Source of the DNA: Sutcliffiella horikoshii
Lineage (GTDB): Bacteria; Bacillota; Bacilli; Bacillales; Bacillaceae_I
Assembly: GCA_001636495.1 (NCBI GenBank)
Contig: KV440964.1
Coordinates: 2,372,666 to 2,436,665 of the forward strand
Direction of reading: 5' to 3'
DNA length: 64,000 nucleotides
Shown here: piece by piece, positions 54,090 through 63,999 of the stretch
Position numbering within the stretch: the stretch's first letter is position 1
Layout: each line of letters starts with the position of its first letter
Notes under the pieces: model-generated
What the model was told of the DNA's origin: nothing
Seen by the model: the letters and a program-made list of their open reading frames with translations, nothing else
Databases searched by the model: none
Program-made: the position numbers and the translations under genes

Positions 54090-55382
54090 ATGAAGAAGCT
54101 TACAAACACAGCAAGCGGGTTGAAAGGGACTATCCAAATACCCGGCGACAAATCTATTTCCCACCGTTCGGTCATGTTCGGTTCCATGGCAAAAGGAAAA
54201 ACGACCGTGGAGAATTTCCTTCCGGGTGATGACTGCCTAAGCACCATCAGCTGCTTCTCAAAGCTTGGAGTGACAATTGAACAGGATGGCACCAATGTAA
54301 CGGTGTATGGAAAAGGCTTAGAGGGATTAAGTGAATCATCAGAAGTCCTGGACGTCGGGAACTCAGGTACGACAGCCCGCTTAATGATGGGGATATTGTC
54401 CGGCTTGCCTTTTCACTCGGTTTTGATTGGGGACGAGTCCATCGCCAAGAGGCCGATGAAGAGGGTGACAGGTCCACTGAGGGATATGGGTGCCAGAATT
54501 CAAGGTAATCAGGATGGAAACTTCACGCCAATCTCCATACAGGGTGGCGGATTAAGCGGACTTGACTACGTCTCACCTGTTGCAAGTGCACAGGTGAAGT
54601 CTGCCATCCTCTTGGCCGGATTACAGGCAAAAGGGGTAACAAGTGTGACCGAGCCTTTCAAATCACGTGACCATACCGAAAGGATGCTGCGGGCATTTGG
54701 AGTGGAAGTGAAAGAGGAGGAGGCAGGTAAGGTAAGTGTGGCAGGCGGTCAAGAACTCGTTTCCGACCTTCATATTGTAGTACCTGGAGATATTTCCTCT
54801 GCAGCGTTCTTCCTGGTTGCCGGAGCCATTGTACCTAATAGCAACGTGACCTTGCAAAGGGTTGGTCTCAATCTTACGCGTACTGGAATTCTCGAAGTGC
54901 TGAAAAACATGGGAGCAAGCCTTTCCTATTCAAATGTGGTAGAAGATGGACCTGAGCCTTATGCTGATATTACTGTGGAAACCTCCAGCCTTAAAGGGGT
55001 GGAAATTGGCGGTGATATCATCCCTCGCCTGATAGATGAAGTGCCGATCATCGCCCTGATGGCAACACAGGCGCAAGGAACAACAGTAATCAAGGGTGCT
55101 GAAGAGCTGAAGGTAAAAGAAACGAACCGAATTGACACAGTTGTGACCGAACTGAAAAAGCTCGGAGCGGATATCGAGGCAACAGAGGATGGCATGATCA
55201 TCAAAGGGAAGACAAGGTTGCATGGTGGCACTCTTGATAGCTATGGCGATCACCGGATAGGCATGATGGGAGCCATCGCAAGTTTGATAGCCGAAGGGGA
55301 GACAGTGCTGGAAAATGATAAAGCAATTAATGTGTCCTACCCGATTTTCTTTGAGCATATGGAAAGTTTGAGAAGAGGTTAA
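54090..55382 (+). CDS. aroA: 3-phosphoshikimate 1-carboxyvinyltransferase (EPSP synthase)
   Basis: Adds enolpyruvate from PEP to shikimate-3-phosphate. The 430 residues have [19 protein letters not shown] (about 17), the [12 protein letters not shown] block (about 90), [25 protein letters not shown] (about 310), and KETNRI with DHRIGMM near the end. Called aroE in B. subtilis nomenclature. SD AGGAGAG. The motif around residue 95 (GNSGTTARL) is of the class II, Gram-positive type. Ends the supraoperon at a terminator. Confidence 0.96.
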   Translation: MKKLTNTASGLKGTIQIPGDKSISHRSVMFGSMAKGKTTVENFLPGDDCLSTISCFSKLGVTIEQDGTNVTVYGKGLEGLSESSEVLDVGNSGTTARLMMGILSGLPFHSVLIGDESIAKRPMKRVTGPLRDMGARIQGNQDGNFTPISIQGGGLSGLDYVSPVASAQVKSAILLAGLQAKGVTSVTEPFKSRDHTERMLRAFGVEVKEEEAGKVSVAGGQELVSDLHIVVPGDISSAAFFLVAGAIVPNSNVTLQRVGLNLTRTGILEVLKNMGASLSYSNVVEDGPEPYADITVETSSLKGVEIGGDIIPRLIDEVPIIALMATQAQGTTVIKGAEELKVKETNRIDTVVTELKKLGADIEATEDGMIIKGKTRLHGGTLDSYGDHRIGMMGAIASLIAEGETVLENDKAINVSYPIFFEHMESLRRG

Positions 55383-55406
55383 GGTAAGTAAGAGTTTTGT
55401 TTGATT

Positions 55407-55430
55407 GAGGTCCACTTTGGGCCTCTTTTT
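55407..55430 (+). terminator. Rho-independent terminator after aroA
   Basis: GAGGTCC/GGGCCTC stem and five T residues. Confidence 0.82.
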
Positions 55431-55535
55431 ATTGGTGAGATGGTAAGTTTTAGAGTCTGCCGAATCTATGGGTTTGGGAGGGAGTTGGAGATAAGGGGGT
55501 ATATGGAGAGTTGGGGATGCTTAATGATACCTGTT

Positions 55536-55655
55536 CGCCCGTAAAATCGTATTATCGCCCGCATTTTCTAAAAGTCGCCCGGTAAATGTGGAAATCGCCC
55601 GTATTTTCTAAAAACCGCCCGTAAATCCTGATTTTCGCCCGTAAGCAACCGAGCA
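55536..55655. repeat. Six CGCCCG units at an exact 20-bp period
   Basis: CGCCCG occurs at 55536, 55556, 55576, 55596, 55616 and 55636. Units 1, 3 and 5 continue with (G)TAAA and a variable end; units 2 and 4 continue with ATTTTCTAAAA. The repeat therefore alternates with a 40-bp higher period. It lies in the 400-bp gap between aroA and the next gene, which holds no other feature. Confidence 0.92.
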
Positions 55656-55787
55656 TACCTATTTGGGGTATGCGTAACTCCCGCCCTCCCCTCATTCTAG
55701 TTTCCATCCCATCCCCATCAAGTAAGAAGCATATATCCTTATCCTTCCGCATAGCTTGTCTTAAGACGAATGTTAGAGGGGGATGCT

Positions 55788-56714
55788 ATGGAATATATTA
55801 TGGAAGCTGCAAATATGGTCAAGAATAAGAACACACTCCTCAAAAGCAACATACTCGTGAAAAACAATAAAATCCATTATATGAAAGAGGGACCCTTTAC
55901 TAGTTCGCGGTCCATGAGAATGGATATTTCCCCCTATGTGCTGACACCAGGTCATGTCATGCTGGCAGATAACATTGAGCAAATGCCTTTTCAGGAATTT
56001 AAGCGATTCATTACAGAGAACTATTTGAAAAAAGGCTGTACAACCCTTCTCTCTTTAATTACCATCCAACGGGAACAAGATCTTTTATCTTCACTGAAAA
56101 AAGCTAAAACTATATTACTCAATAGCCCAATAGATTATTATTTTGCAGTAAGGATTCCCTTTCATAAGCTTACTGCTTCCTTTGTCCGACAATGCAGGCG
56201 GCTCAAGGTTTCGGCTGTCTTTCTGCAAATGGAGGATCATAGTGAACTTTCCTCTATACCTTGGGGATGGATTAAGGATGCCCTCTATCAATTCCCAATC
56301 ACATTTCTTCCGTGTTGGCAGAACATCTCTCCAACTAAGAATGCGAAGAAGAAAAAAGAATGGAAAGCAATTATGAAAGAAGAGAGGTTGTCACACTCTG
56401 TCCATTGTCCTGAAGCAGGAAAGCCTCTTGATTTAGACCTTTTGATGAAAATTGGGATCTATCCAACAAAAGGAGATTTAAGGGTTGGTGGAGAATTAGA
56501 CTATAATCTCTATTTGTCACCAGAAGGCCATATTATTGAAACAATTGAAAATCTGGATTATGATAGTCATATTCCAGAAGTTACAGTTCATAAAGGTACC
56601 ATTATTAGAGTGGGTGAGAATGTATTGTTCCGACCCGGTTTCGGTAATGAATGTACGGTGACTATTCCTGGGCATTTCTTTTTAAATGAAAGCTCCCATA
56701 ATGCCCAACTCTAG
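55788..56714 (+). CDS. Amidohydrolase-like protein lacking metal ligands
   Basis: A 308-residue protein of unknown function. The N-terminal part has the small beta-sandwich and barrel entry seen in NagA/dihydroorotase-type amidohydrolases: SNILVKNNKIHYM, then ISPYVLTPGHVMLADNIEQ where PGxxDxHxH is expected, and KKGCTTLLSL as in the GVTT block. The HxH is absent, and no clear later metal-binding His/Asp set is seen. The C-terminus returns to a sandwich-like segment (VTVHKGTIIRVGENVLF). It may be a structural or regulatory relative of amidohydrolases. The ATG at 55788 follows GAGGGGG. B. subtilis has no such gene here as I recall. Confidence 0.6.
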   Translation: MEYIMEAANMVKNKNTLLKSNILVKNNKIHYMKEGPFTSSRSMRMDISPYVLTPGHVMLADNIEQMPFQEFKRFITENYLKKGCTTLLSLITIQREQDLLSSLKKAKTILLNSPIDYYFAVRIPFHKLTASFVRQCRRLKVSAVFLQMEDHSELSSIPWGWIKDALYQFPITFLPCWQNISPTKNAKKKKEWKAIMKEERLSHSVHCPEAGKPLDLDLLMKIGIYPTKGDLRVGGELDYNLYLSPEGHIIETIENLDYDSHIPEVTVHKGTIIRVGENVLFRPGFGNECTVTIPGHFFLNESSHNAQL

Positions 56715-56761
56715 CGCCAGCTCCGGAGTACACTCTGGATTTTAAAACGAAGGGAAGTAGA

Positions 56762-58024
56762 ATGTTGACTTACACAGTAATTGATCAAGCTCTAGAACTA
56801 ATAGATAATGGAGAAATCGAAAAAGGACTTTCCTTGTTGAAAGAAAATGAAAAACTGTTCGGTGAAGAGGACCTCTTCCAGGCTGCACAAATCTATCAGC
56901 AACTCGGTATGCTTGAAGATGCGAAGGAACTTTTCAAGAATTTACTTTATCAGTTCCCGAATGAATCGGACCTGATCATTTCCTTGGCTGAAGTGCATAT
57001 TGACCTTGATGAAGAGGATGAAGCAATGGCCTTGCTTGAAAATATCCAGGAAGAGGACGAGGTTTATGTCCAGTCCCTGCTCCTTTTGGCAGATCTTTAT
57101 CAGGCACAAGGTCTTTTTGAAGTAAGTGAGCAAAAGCTTCTTGCTGCGAAAATGCTTGCCCCGAATGAACCTATCATTAGTTTGGCTCTAGGAGAATTGA
57201 ATCTCTCCCAAGGGGATTATAAAAAAGCAATCCCTTATTATGAAGCTGTCATTTCCCATGAAGGGGACATGGACTTTTCCTTGGAAGAAAGGTTGGCAGA
57301 ATGCTACAGTGCTACAGGTCAATTTGAGGAGGCAATGCCTTATTTCGACCAGGCCCTGCAGAAAGAGTTGAAAATTGACGTATTATTTCAATACGGATTT
57401 ACCGCTTTTCAGGCAGGATTTTTCAAGACAAGTATCGAAAAACTTAATCAGGTAAAAGAATTGGATTACGAATACTCCTCTCTTTATCTGTATCTTGCAA
57501 AAGCATATGAGCACGAAGGATTATTGGAAGACAGCCTGCGCGTTGCAAAAGAAGGGTTAGCGGTGAATGAATATAACAAAGAGCTGCAGGTTTATGGAGC
57601 AAAGGTGGCAATGAAGCAGCAGAATGTTCAAGAGGCTGAAAGATTGTTGAGGGAAGCCATTGCCATTGACCCAGGTTATGTAGAAGCAGCTTTAACTCTA
57701 ACGAAAATCTTCTTGCAGGAAGAACGCTATGAAGATGTTATAGACTGCCTTCAAGAGCTCATCAACTTTGGTGAAACGGATCCTCAATACGATTGGGACC
57801 TAGCTGTCGCATACCAGAAAACGGAAAAATATTCTGATGCATTAAACCATTACCGTCATGCATATACTTCTTTTAAAGATGACAGCAGCTTCCTTTATGA
57901 TTATGCACACTTTTTATTAGAGGAAGGAAAACGTGAAGAAGCAAAGCCGCTTTTTGAGAAACTAATACAACTAGATCCAACCAACATAGAGTTGCAGGAC
58001 CTGTATTTAAATTTACAAGAGTAG
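56762..58024 (+). CDS. ypiA: TPR-repeat protein YpiA
   Basis: A 420-residue soluble protein made of about ten tetratricopeptide-like repeats (for example [58 protein letters not shown]). Such scaffolds mediate protein-protein contacts; the partner is unknown. The gene corresponds to B. subtilis ypiA by order. SD GAAGGGAAG. It lies 32 bp before ypiB, probably in the same transcript. Confidence 0.9.
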   Translation: MLTYTVIDQALELIDNGEIEKGLSLLKENEKLFGEEDLFQAAQIYQQLGMLEDAKELFKNLLYQFPNESDLIISLAEVHIDLDEEDEAMALLENIQEEDEVYVQSLLLLADLYQAQGLFEVSEQKLLAAKMLAPNEPIISLALGELNLSQGDYKKAIPYYEAVISHEGDMDFSLEERLAECYSATGQFEEAMPYFDQALQKELKIDVLFQYGFTAFQAGFFKTSIEKLNQVKELDYEYSSLYLYLAKAYEHEGLLEDSLRVAKEGLAVNEYNKELQVYGAKVAMKQQNVQEAERLLREAIAIDPGYVEAALTLTKIFLQEERYEDVIDCLQELINFGETDPQYDWDLAVAYQKTEKYSDALNHYRHAYTSFKDDSSFLYDYAHFLLEEGKREEAKPLFEKLIQLDPTNIELQDLYLNLQE

Positions 58025-58056
58025 GGAATATTCTACGCAGAGGAGGGACGATAGTT

Positions 58057-58593
58057 GTGGCTACCCCTGTATCTGTCAACGAGAAGAAGGACTTTATAAG
58101 GTGGTTCTTGGGAAACTATCAGTTAAAAAGACGTGAATGTGTATGGATCTTAAACTATTTGATGAGTCATGACCAGTTGATGAAGAAAGTTCACTTTGTC
58201 GAGCAAGCCCAATTTTGCCCACGCGGTATTATCATGTCAACCCATTGTGTAGAAGAAGTGCCGTTCCGGTTCTATAAAGAAAATGTGATGACGACAGACG
58301 CCGAAAAATCCTTTCATGACATAAGACTTAATCGAGATGAGGATATTTACATCCAATTGAATTTCCGTTCTGTCTATCACTCGCCGCAATATGCTGCGGT
58401 TCTCGAAGATAACCCTTTCATGCCAAAGCAGTCCCAATTCAATGAGAAGGACCGGATCCTCGCAGAACGGATGCTAGAGGAGTCCATCTACACCTTCCAA
58501 AAAGAAAAGCTGCTTAAAATGATTGACGATGCCCTTGATCGCCAGGACGAAGAAGCGTTCCGAAAATTAACAAGTCAACTGAAGAGGTTATAG
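58057..58593 (+). CDS. ypiB: YpiB (UPF0302) family protein
   Basis: A 178-residue soluble protein with the family blocks [20 protein letters not shown] near the N-terminus and [28 protein letters not shown] in the middle. The function is not established; family members are conserved across Bacillus next to ypiA. The GTG start has GAGGAGGGA. A terminator follows. Confidence 0.88.
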   Translation: MATPVSVNEKKDFIRWFLGNYQLKRRECVWILNYLMSHDQLMKKVHFVEQAQFCPRGIIMSTHCVEEVPFRFYKENVMTTDAEKSFHDIRLNRDEDIYIQLNFRSVYHSPQYAAVLEDNPFMPKQSQFNEKDRILAERMLEESIYTFQKEKLLKMIDDALDRQDEEAFRKLTSQLKRL

Positions 58594-58606
58594 GTATTCT
58601 TAGCTG

Positions 58607-58637
58607 ACCCCAACCATCCAGGTTGGGGTATTTATTA
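58607..58637 (+). terminator. Rho-independent terminator after ypiB
   Basis: ACCCCAACC/GGTTGGGGT stem, five-base loop, T-rich tail. Confidence 0.88.
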
Positions 58638-58738
58638 TGTCATCAGGTATACACATTAAAATATTTGACCTCTACCTAGATAAAATCTATATTAAAAGGA
58701 CGAGCAAAAATCCAAAAAGAAAGAGCTGAAAATCACTC

Positions 58739-59197
58739 ATGAAATGGACAAGCAAAGATATCTCACAGTACGTACAATCTAAAGAATATATTGATACCGT
58801 TATCATTCCTCTAATTCCAATCAGCTTCAGCGACAACATCAAATCAATCGCATCCCATGGAGAATACATAAACATACTAAGTTATGAATTAGAAAGACAG
58901 TTTAAAGGGAGAGTAATATTATTACCGTCTTACACCTATGTTGAATCCGATCTACCGGAGAACAAAGTGAACCACCTTAATAACTTAACTCTACATATTA
59001 AAAAAGATAACATTAAACATGTCTTTCTTATGACATCTGATTCATCCTGGAGCCAGTTTGAAAAAGAATTAGAAGGAAAACTAGTCTGGTTGCCTGCCAT
59101 TCCGCTTGAGGATATGGAAGAAAAGTACAAGCAAAAAATCATTCAAGATCAAATGAACCAACTTTTGCCGATGTTCATTCAAAAATGGCAGGATTAA
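58739..59197 (+). CDS. ypiF: DUF2487 family protein YpiF
   Basis: A 152-residue soluble protein, MKWTSKDISQYVQSKEYIDT..., of unknown function. The family is recognised by gene position before qcrA and by the block VIIPLIPISFSDNIKSIAS. No catalytic motif is evident. The SD is weak. A 245-bp gap with the qcr promoter follows. Confidence 0.8.
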   Translation: MKWTSKDISQYVQSKEYIDTVIIPLIPISFSDNIKSIASHGEYINILSYELERQFKGRVILLPSYTYVESDLPENKVNHLNNLTLHIKKDNIKHVFLMTSDSSWSQFEKELEGKLVWLPAIPLEDMEEKYKQKIIQDQMNQLLPMFIQKWQD

Positions 59198-59337
59198 AAG
59201 TACCAAAAATTGCACAAAATACCCCCAAAGGGACCCTTAAAGCAAAATGATATTAAAAAAGCAATAGAAATCAGAAAATATTTTTAGAGTATCTAAAATA
59301 AGTCACAACCTTGCCATTTTTTCGGGGCAGGAGATTA

Positions 59338-59366
59338 TTGACCTTGGGACAAGATTGATATATCAT
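59338..59366 (+). promoter_or_regulatory. Promoter of qcrABC
   Basis: TTGACC (59338-59343), 17 bp, TATCAT (59361-59366), 78 bp before qcrA. Confidence 0.65.
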
Positions 59367-59443
59367 GAGAATGTCCTAGTTTTCTATGTGTTATCATCTA
59401 CTGTCCGTATGGACATAGTTCTTTCTATAGAGGGGGGAAAACA

Positions 59444-59953
59444 ATGAGCGAGAAAAACCATCGCGTGTCTAGACGTCAATTTTTGAACTATACTCTTACT
59501 GGTGTAGGCGGTTTCATGGCAGCAGGTATGCTGATGCCAATGGTCCGTTTTGCGATTGATCCGGTACTAAAAGCGGGTGCAGACCAAGATATGGTCGCTG
59601 TTTGTGATGAAAGCGAACTAACTACAGAGCCGCAACGTTTTGACTTTAAAATCGATCAAGTTGATGCTTGGTACGAATCTGAAGAACCAAGATCTGCATG
59701 GATTTTCAAATCCGAAAAAGGTGATGTGATTGCACTATCACCTGTGTGTAAACATCTTGGCTGTACGGTGAACTGGGCTTCTGATCCTAACAACCCAGAA
59801 ATGTTCTTCTGTCCGTGCCACTATGGTTTGTACTACAAAAATGGTGACAACGTACCTAATACTCCACCACTTGCTCCACTTGATGTGTATCAACACAAAG
59901 TGGAAGATGGTAAAGTATATCTAGGTAGCGCGAAACCTAAAGGGGAGGCGTAA
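59444..59953 (+). CDS. qcrA: Menaquinol:cytochrome c reductase Rieske subunit
   Basis: Carries the 2Fe-2S cluster that accepts electrons from menaquinol in the bc complex. The 169 residues have a twin-arginine-type N-terminus (SRRQFLNYTLTGVGG) leading into the membrane helix, and both Rieske boxes: CKHLGCTVNW (about 105) and CPCHYGLYY (about 125). SD GAGGGGG. First of the three-gene qcr operon. Confidence 0.96.
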   Translation: MSEKNHRVSRRQFLNYTLTGVGGFMAAGMLMPMVRFAIDPVLKAGADQDMVAVCDESELTTEPQRFDFKIDQVDAWYESEEPRSAWIFKSEKGDVIALSPVCKHLGCTVNWASDPNNPEMFFCPCHYGLYYKNGDNVPNTPPLAPLDVYQHKVEDGKVYLGSAKPKGEA

Positions 59954-59956
59954 TAA

Positions 59957-60631
59957 TTGTTAAATAAGATTTATGACTGGGTTGACGAACGATTAGATAT
60001 TACGCCGATGTGGCGCGATATCGCTGACCACGAGGTTCCTGAGCACGTAAACCCAGCACATCACTTCTCCGCATTTGTTTATTGTTTCGGTGGATTGACG
60101 TTCTTCGTAACAGTTATCCAAGTATTATCGGGAATGTTCCTGACCATGTACTATGTTCCGGATATTAAAAATGCGTGGGAATCCGTTTATTATCTTCAAA
60201 ATGAAGTAGCGTTCGGTCAAATCGTCCGCGGTATGCATCACTGGGGAGCTAGTTTGGTTATCGTAATGATGTTCTTACATACACTACGTGTTTTCTTCCA
60301 AGGTGCATATAAAAAACCTCGTGAGCTTAACTGGGTTGTAGGAGTACTAATCTTCTTTGTCATGTTAGGCCTTGGTTTCACAGGTTACCTATTACCTTGG
60401 GATATGAAAGCGTTATTCGCTACAAAAGTAGGTCTTGAGATTGCTGCAGCAACACCGATCATCGGGGATGCAGTGAAGACATTACTTGCCGGACACCCTG
60501 AAATTGTCGGTGCACAGACTTTGACTCGTTTCTTTGCGATTCATGTATTCTTCTTGCCGGCTGCCCTTTTCGGATTAATGGGAGCTCACTTCGTCATGAT
60601 CCGTAAGCAAGGTATTTCTGGACCGCTATAA
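59957..60631 (+). CDS. qcrB: Menaquinol:cytochrome c reductase cytochrome b subunit
   Basis: A b6-type cytochrome of 224 residues with four membrane helices and the haem-binding His residues in GMHHWGASLVIVMMFLHTLRV (about 92-112) and the ARFFAIHVFF-type block (TRFFAIHVFFLPA, about 194). Start is TTG at 59957, with GGGGAGG before it. Only the b6-like half is encoded here; the subunit-IV half is fused to QcrC. Confidence 0.95.
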   Translation: MLNKIYDWVDERLDITPMWRDIADHEVPEHVNPAHHFSAFVYCFGGLTFFVTVIQVLSGMFLTMYYVPDIKNAWESVYYLQNEVAFGQIVRGMHHWGASLVIVMMFLHTLRVFFQGAYKKPRELNWVVGVLIFFVMLGLGFTGYLLPWDMKALFATKVGLEIAAATPIIGDAVKTLLAGHPEIVGAQTLTRFFAIHVFFLPAALFGLMGAHFVMIRKQGISGPL

Positions 60632-60668
60632 GATTCATTATTTTTGATAACAAAGGAGGGGAACCTAT

Positions 60669-61463
60669 ATGCATAGAGGAAAAGGTATGAAGTTTGTTGG
60701 CGACTCCCGTGTCCCAGCAGTACGAAAACCTAATATCCCAAAAGACTACTCAGAGTTTCCTGGTAAAACGGAAGCATTCTGGCCAAACTTCTTGTTGAAA
60801 GAATGGATGGTTGGTGCGGTTTTCTTAATCGCATTCCTATGCTTGACTGTCGCTCATGAGCCGCCTCTAGAGCGTATCGCAGATCCAACTGACACTGCGT
60901 ATATCCCATTACCAGACTGGTACTTTTTATTCTTATATGAATTACTTAAATATCGTTATGCAGCTGGACCATACACTGTAATCGGTGCTATGATCATGCC
61001 TGGTCTTGCGTTTGGTGCATTATTACTTGCTCCATTCCTAGATCGCGGACCAGAACGTCGCCCAAGTAAGCGTCCAATTGCAACTGGTTTAATGCTACTA
61101 GGTATCGCATCTATCTTCTTCTTAACTTGGCAGTCTGTAGATTCTCATGACTGGGAAGCTGCTGCAGAGCAAGGGGAAATCACAGATGAGCTAGACATTG
61201 AAATTGACATGGAGGCAGAAGGATATACAATCCTTCAGGAAAATACATGTCTATCATGTCACGGAGACAACCTGCAGGGTAACCCTGGAATGGGTCCGAA
61301 CTTACTAGATAACCCGGATAGAACTGCTGAAGAGTATGCTGATATCGCGGTTAATGGTATTGGTGCAATGGGAGCTGGTATCTTTAAAGGTACAGATGAA
61401 GAGCTTCAAGTTCTTGCTGACTACCTAGTTGAAATGAATGAACTTGCTGCGGAAGCAGAATAA
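60669..61463 (+). CDS. qcrC: Menaquinol:cytochrome c reductase cytochrome b/c subunit
   Basis: A 264-residue fusion typical of Bacillus: an N-terminal subunit-IV-like part with three membrane helices (about 40-160; PDWYFLFLYELLKY marks the PDWY quinol loop) joined to a C-terminal c-type cytochrome domain with CLSCH (haem-binding CxxCH, about 196) and a methionine ligand likely in GAMGAG. SD GGAGGGG. Ends at a strong terminator. Confidence 0.96.
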   Translation: MHRGKGMKFVGDSRVPAVRKPNIPKDYSEFPGKTEAFWPNFLLKEWMVGAVFLIAFLCLTVAHEPPLERIADPTDTAYIPLPDWYFLFLYELLKYRYAAGPYTVIGAMIMPGLAFGALLLAPFLDRGPERRPSKRPIATGLMLLGIASIFFLTWQSVDSHDWEAAAEQGEITDELDIEIDMEAEGYTILQENTCLSCHGDNLQGNPGMGPNLLDNPDRTAEEYADIAVNGIGAMGAGIFKGTDEELQVLADYLVEMNELAAEAE

Positions 61464-61470
61464 TGAGAAA

Positions 61471-61497
61471 GCTGGCTAATTTAGCCAGCTTTTTTGT
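61471..61497 (+). terminator. Rho-independent terminator after qcrC
   Basis: AGCTGGCT/AGCCAGCT stem, five-base loop, six T residues. A TATAAT at 61498-61503 directly after it may be the -10 of ypjA. Confidence 0.92.
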
Positions 61498-61536
61498 ATA
61501 ATGGAAACATCTACTGATGAAAAGTGAGGATATAGC

Positions 61537-62133
61537 ATGTTAACTTGGTTTATACACCTACTTAAAACACCAGTGATGTTATGGCTGGTATTGATAATCA
61601 ACGCATTAGGTACAATCTATGGTTACATCTGGTATGGGTATCAACTGGAACAAACACCTGCCATCTTTCTTATTTTCGTTCCGGACAGTCCCACCGCAAG
61701 TCTGTTTTTCTGCTTTGTGCTTGTGGGGTTTATTTTAAAAAAGAATTTCAGGCTTTTTGAAGCATTGGCGATTATAACACTTGTGAAATATGGAATCTGG
61801 GCGGTAGTAATGAATATTTTAACGCTCTTTGAGACGGGCTACTTGCCGATAGAAGGCTATATGCTGATTGTTTCCCATGGTGCGATGGCTGTCCAAGGTG
61901 TATTATATAGCCCATACTATCGTTTTAAGTTATGGCATCTTGTTGTAGCCGGGGTTTGGACTTTACATAACGATGTTATCGACTACGTATTCAAAATGAT
62001 GCCTTGGTATGGCAGTCTCATGAAATATTTACCACAAATCGGCTATTTTACGTTCTGGCTTAGCATATTTTCCATTGCGGTCGCGTATTATTTCTCGTTA
62101 AGGCAAAACAGAATGAAGATATCGTTTGATTAA
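61537..62133 (+). CDS. ypjA: DUF1405 membrane protein YpjA
   Basis: A 198-residue protein with five or six membrane helices. It has the family pattern PDSPTASLFF (about 49) and LHNDVIDYVF (about 142). Function is unknown. Order qcrC-ypjA-ypjB matches B. subtilis. Confidence 0.88.
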   Translation: MLTWFIHLLKTPVMLWLVLIINALGTIYGYIWYGYQLEQTPAIFLIFVPDSPTASLFFCFVLVGFILKKNFRLFEALAIITLVKYGIWAVVMNILTLFETGYLPIEGYMLIVSHGAMAVQGVLYSPYYRFKLWHLVVAGVWTLHNDVIDYVFKMMPWYGSLMKYLPQIGYFTFWLSIFSIAVAYYFSLRQNRMKISFD

Positions 62134-62192
62134 TGTTCTAACCTTGTCCACTCTCTCATAACATTTAGTAGAGAATATGGGAGGGACAAGCG

Positions 62193-62990
62193 ATGAAAGC
62201 AAAAAAACTTATAATTGCCATACTACTAATACTACTTATATTTCCTACTGGAATAAAGGCGCACTCTCATGAACCACTGCAGCCTTTTGCGCTTAACTTC
62301 ATCATGGATGATGCCCTTCAACTTGTAAAAACGGAGAGATACGTGGAGGCCCATAATCTGCTCGATATATTTTCCGATGAATTTACAAAACTCATGGTTG
62401 CCAATCAGCAGATTCCGATGTCAGAAGTGCGAATCATTTCGGTTGCACATCAGCAATCACTTAGTTCTTTAAGTGATGTGACCCTTCCTCATGAGGAGAA
62501 GGTGAGGGCTGTCATCAGATTACGTCTTGCAATGGATGCGATGACATCTGAGCATCAACCAATGTGGGTGGAGATGGAAGACACCATAGTGATGACGTTT
62601 CAACAACTAAAGGACTCTGTTGACACTCGTGACAGCGATTCATATGAACAGTTATATAGACGTTTGCTGCTTGAATACGATATGATCCATCCAAGCATTA
62701 GACTCGATGTCAAGCCTGAACATATCCAGAAGGTTGATGCTCACATCGACTATTTGGATAAAAATAGACAAGCATTACTTTCCCATACTGAGGAATTCGA
62801 TGATATGGAAGTGATTGAAGCGGACTTGAAAGCACTCTTTCGAGAGTTGAAAGAGGATGAAACAGATCCGTCGCTATTGTGGGTAATGATATCCACAGGA
62901 AGCTTTATTTTGCTGACGCTGTCCTATGTAGGCTTCCGTAAGTACTTAGGTGCGAAGAAGCTGGAGATGCGCAAAAAGCTTAAAGATTGA
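62193..62990 (+). CDS. ypjB: Sporulation protein YpjB
   Basis: A 265-residue exported protein: signal helix (about 5-22), a helical outer domain, and one C-terminal membrane helix (about 228-248) followed by a basic tail. It is annotated as a sporulation protein in B. subtilis; molecular function is unknown. SD GGGAGGG. The topology suggests a single-pass membrane protein with its main domain outside. Confidence 0.88.
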   Translation: MKAKKLIIAILLILLIFPTGIKAHSHEPLQPFALNFIMDDALQLVKTERYVEAHNLLDIFSDEFTKLMVANQQIPMSEVRIISVAHQQSLSSLSDVTLPHEEKVRAVIRLRLAMDAMTSEHQPMWVEMEDTIVMTFQQLKDSVDTRDSDSYEQLYRRLLLEYDMIHPSIRLDVKPEHIQKVDAHIDYLDKNRQALLSHTEEFDDMEVIEADLKALFRELKEDETDPSLLWVMISTGSFILLTLSYVGFRKYLGAKKLEMRKKLKD

Positions 62991-63071
62991 CAGGGATAAA
63001 AAAGAACAAATAAAATAATCCTAATAGGAAGACTATATTTAGCGGATTTAAAGCTAAGGAGGGACTTACTA

Positions 63072-63752
63072 ATGGGATTAGGAATGTATCTGATCTATTT
63101 CGCTGTCTTACTGATTGTCCCGTTGTGGGCACAGTCTAGAGTAAAGAGCTCTTATAAAAAGTACTCCAAAGTTGCTTCCTCTTCAGGAATGCCTGGAGCA
63201 GAGGTCGCACGAAAAATATTACATGATAATGGGATTTACGATGTGAATGTTGAGGAAACAAGAGGACATTTGACCGATCACTATGATCCAAGGTCGAAAA
63301 CTATCCGGTTGTCCTCCCATAACTATCATGGCAATTCCATCGCTGGTGCAGCGATTGCAGCGCATGAAGTTGGTCATGCGATCCAGGACAACCAGGATTA
63401 CGCCTTTCTACGCTTCCGCCATTCGCTTGTGCCTGTAGCAAGTCTGGGTTCGAATATGTCATTTTTCCTTATATTCGCGGGACTCATTTTTGGAGCAAGC
63501 AACCTGATTCTTGTCGGAATCATTTTCATGGCAGCTGCGGTATTGTTCCAGCTAGTCACACTGCCGGTGGAGTTTGATGCTTCCAACCGGGCGATGGATC
63601 AGGTAGTATCACTTGGTATCATCAATAACTACGAGGAACGTGAAACCAAGAAAGTATTGAATGCTGCCGCATTGACCTATGTTGCAGCAGCTGCTGTGGC
63701 AGTGGCCGAGTTGACGAGGTTTATATTGATATATTTGGGAAGTCGGGAATAG
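63072..63752 (+). CDS. Zinc metallopeptidase, YugP family
   Basis: A 226-residue membrane-associated peptidase of the DUF2268/YugP type. The zinc motif HEVGH lies in AAHEVGHAIQD (about 97), flanked by a single N-terminal helix and three C-terminal helices; the third ligand is probably in the LPVEFDASNRAM block (about 166). Substrates are unknown. SD AAGGAGGG. In B. subtilis the yugP gene is elsewhere, so this is a local addition after ypjB. A terminator follows. Confidence 0.85.
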   Translation: MGLGMYLIYFAVLLIVPLWAQSRVKSSYKKYSKVASSSGMPGAEVARKILHDNGIYDVNVEETRGHLTDHYDPRSKTIRLSSHNYHGNSIAGAAIAAHEVGHAIQDNQDYAFLRFRHSLVPVASLGSNMSFFLIFAGLIFGASNLILVGIIFMAAAVLFQLVTLPVEFDASNRAMDQVVSLGIINNYEERETKKVLNAAALTYVAAAAVAVAELTRFILIYLGSRE

Positions 63753-63776
63753 AATAGGTAGATGATTTTGTAGATG

Positions 63777-63805
63777 GAGCAGCCCTTTTTTGGGCTGCTT
63801 TTTGG
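63777..63805 (+). terminator. Rho-independent terminator after the YugP gene
   Basis: AGCAGCCC/GGGCTGCT stem with a T-rich loop and a T-run. Ends are approximate by one or two bases. Confidence 0.88.
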
Positions 63806-63839
63806 CTATTAAGTGGAATAATTGATGTTGATGGTTGAA

Positions 63840-63999
63840 GACAATCTCGAGTGGATTTTGCGGATGAGATTGTCATTACAAGGGTCATAAAGACAATCTC
63901 GAGAGTATTTTCCGATTGGAATTGTCATTATAACAATCACGAAGAAAACTGAAGTGATTTTCCAAGAAATAAGGCCTTCATCGCCTCGATGAAGACCTT
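63840..63999. repeat. Second hairpin array, 52-bp period, at the right edge of the window
   Basis: Two units start at 63840 and 63892 (52 bp apart) with arms GACAATCTC and GAGATTGTC (GGAATTGTC in the second). A shorter ATCAC/GTGAT hairpin follows (63936-63957), then AAGGCCTTCATC/GATGAAGACCTT (63971-63999). The last shares ATGAAGACCT with the array at 41246-41557. The array probably continues past the window. Confidence 0.8.

Noticed and set aside
54930-55415. Minus-strand open frame opposite aroA (161 codons)
   Set aside because: Shadow frame, no SD, no recognisable domain.
55536-55655. CRISPR or microsatellite for the 20-bp repeats
   Set aside because: Units of 20 bp with shared sequence through much of their length are too short and have no spacers; period and alternation fit a tandem repeat better.
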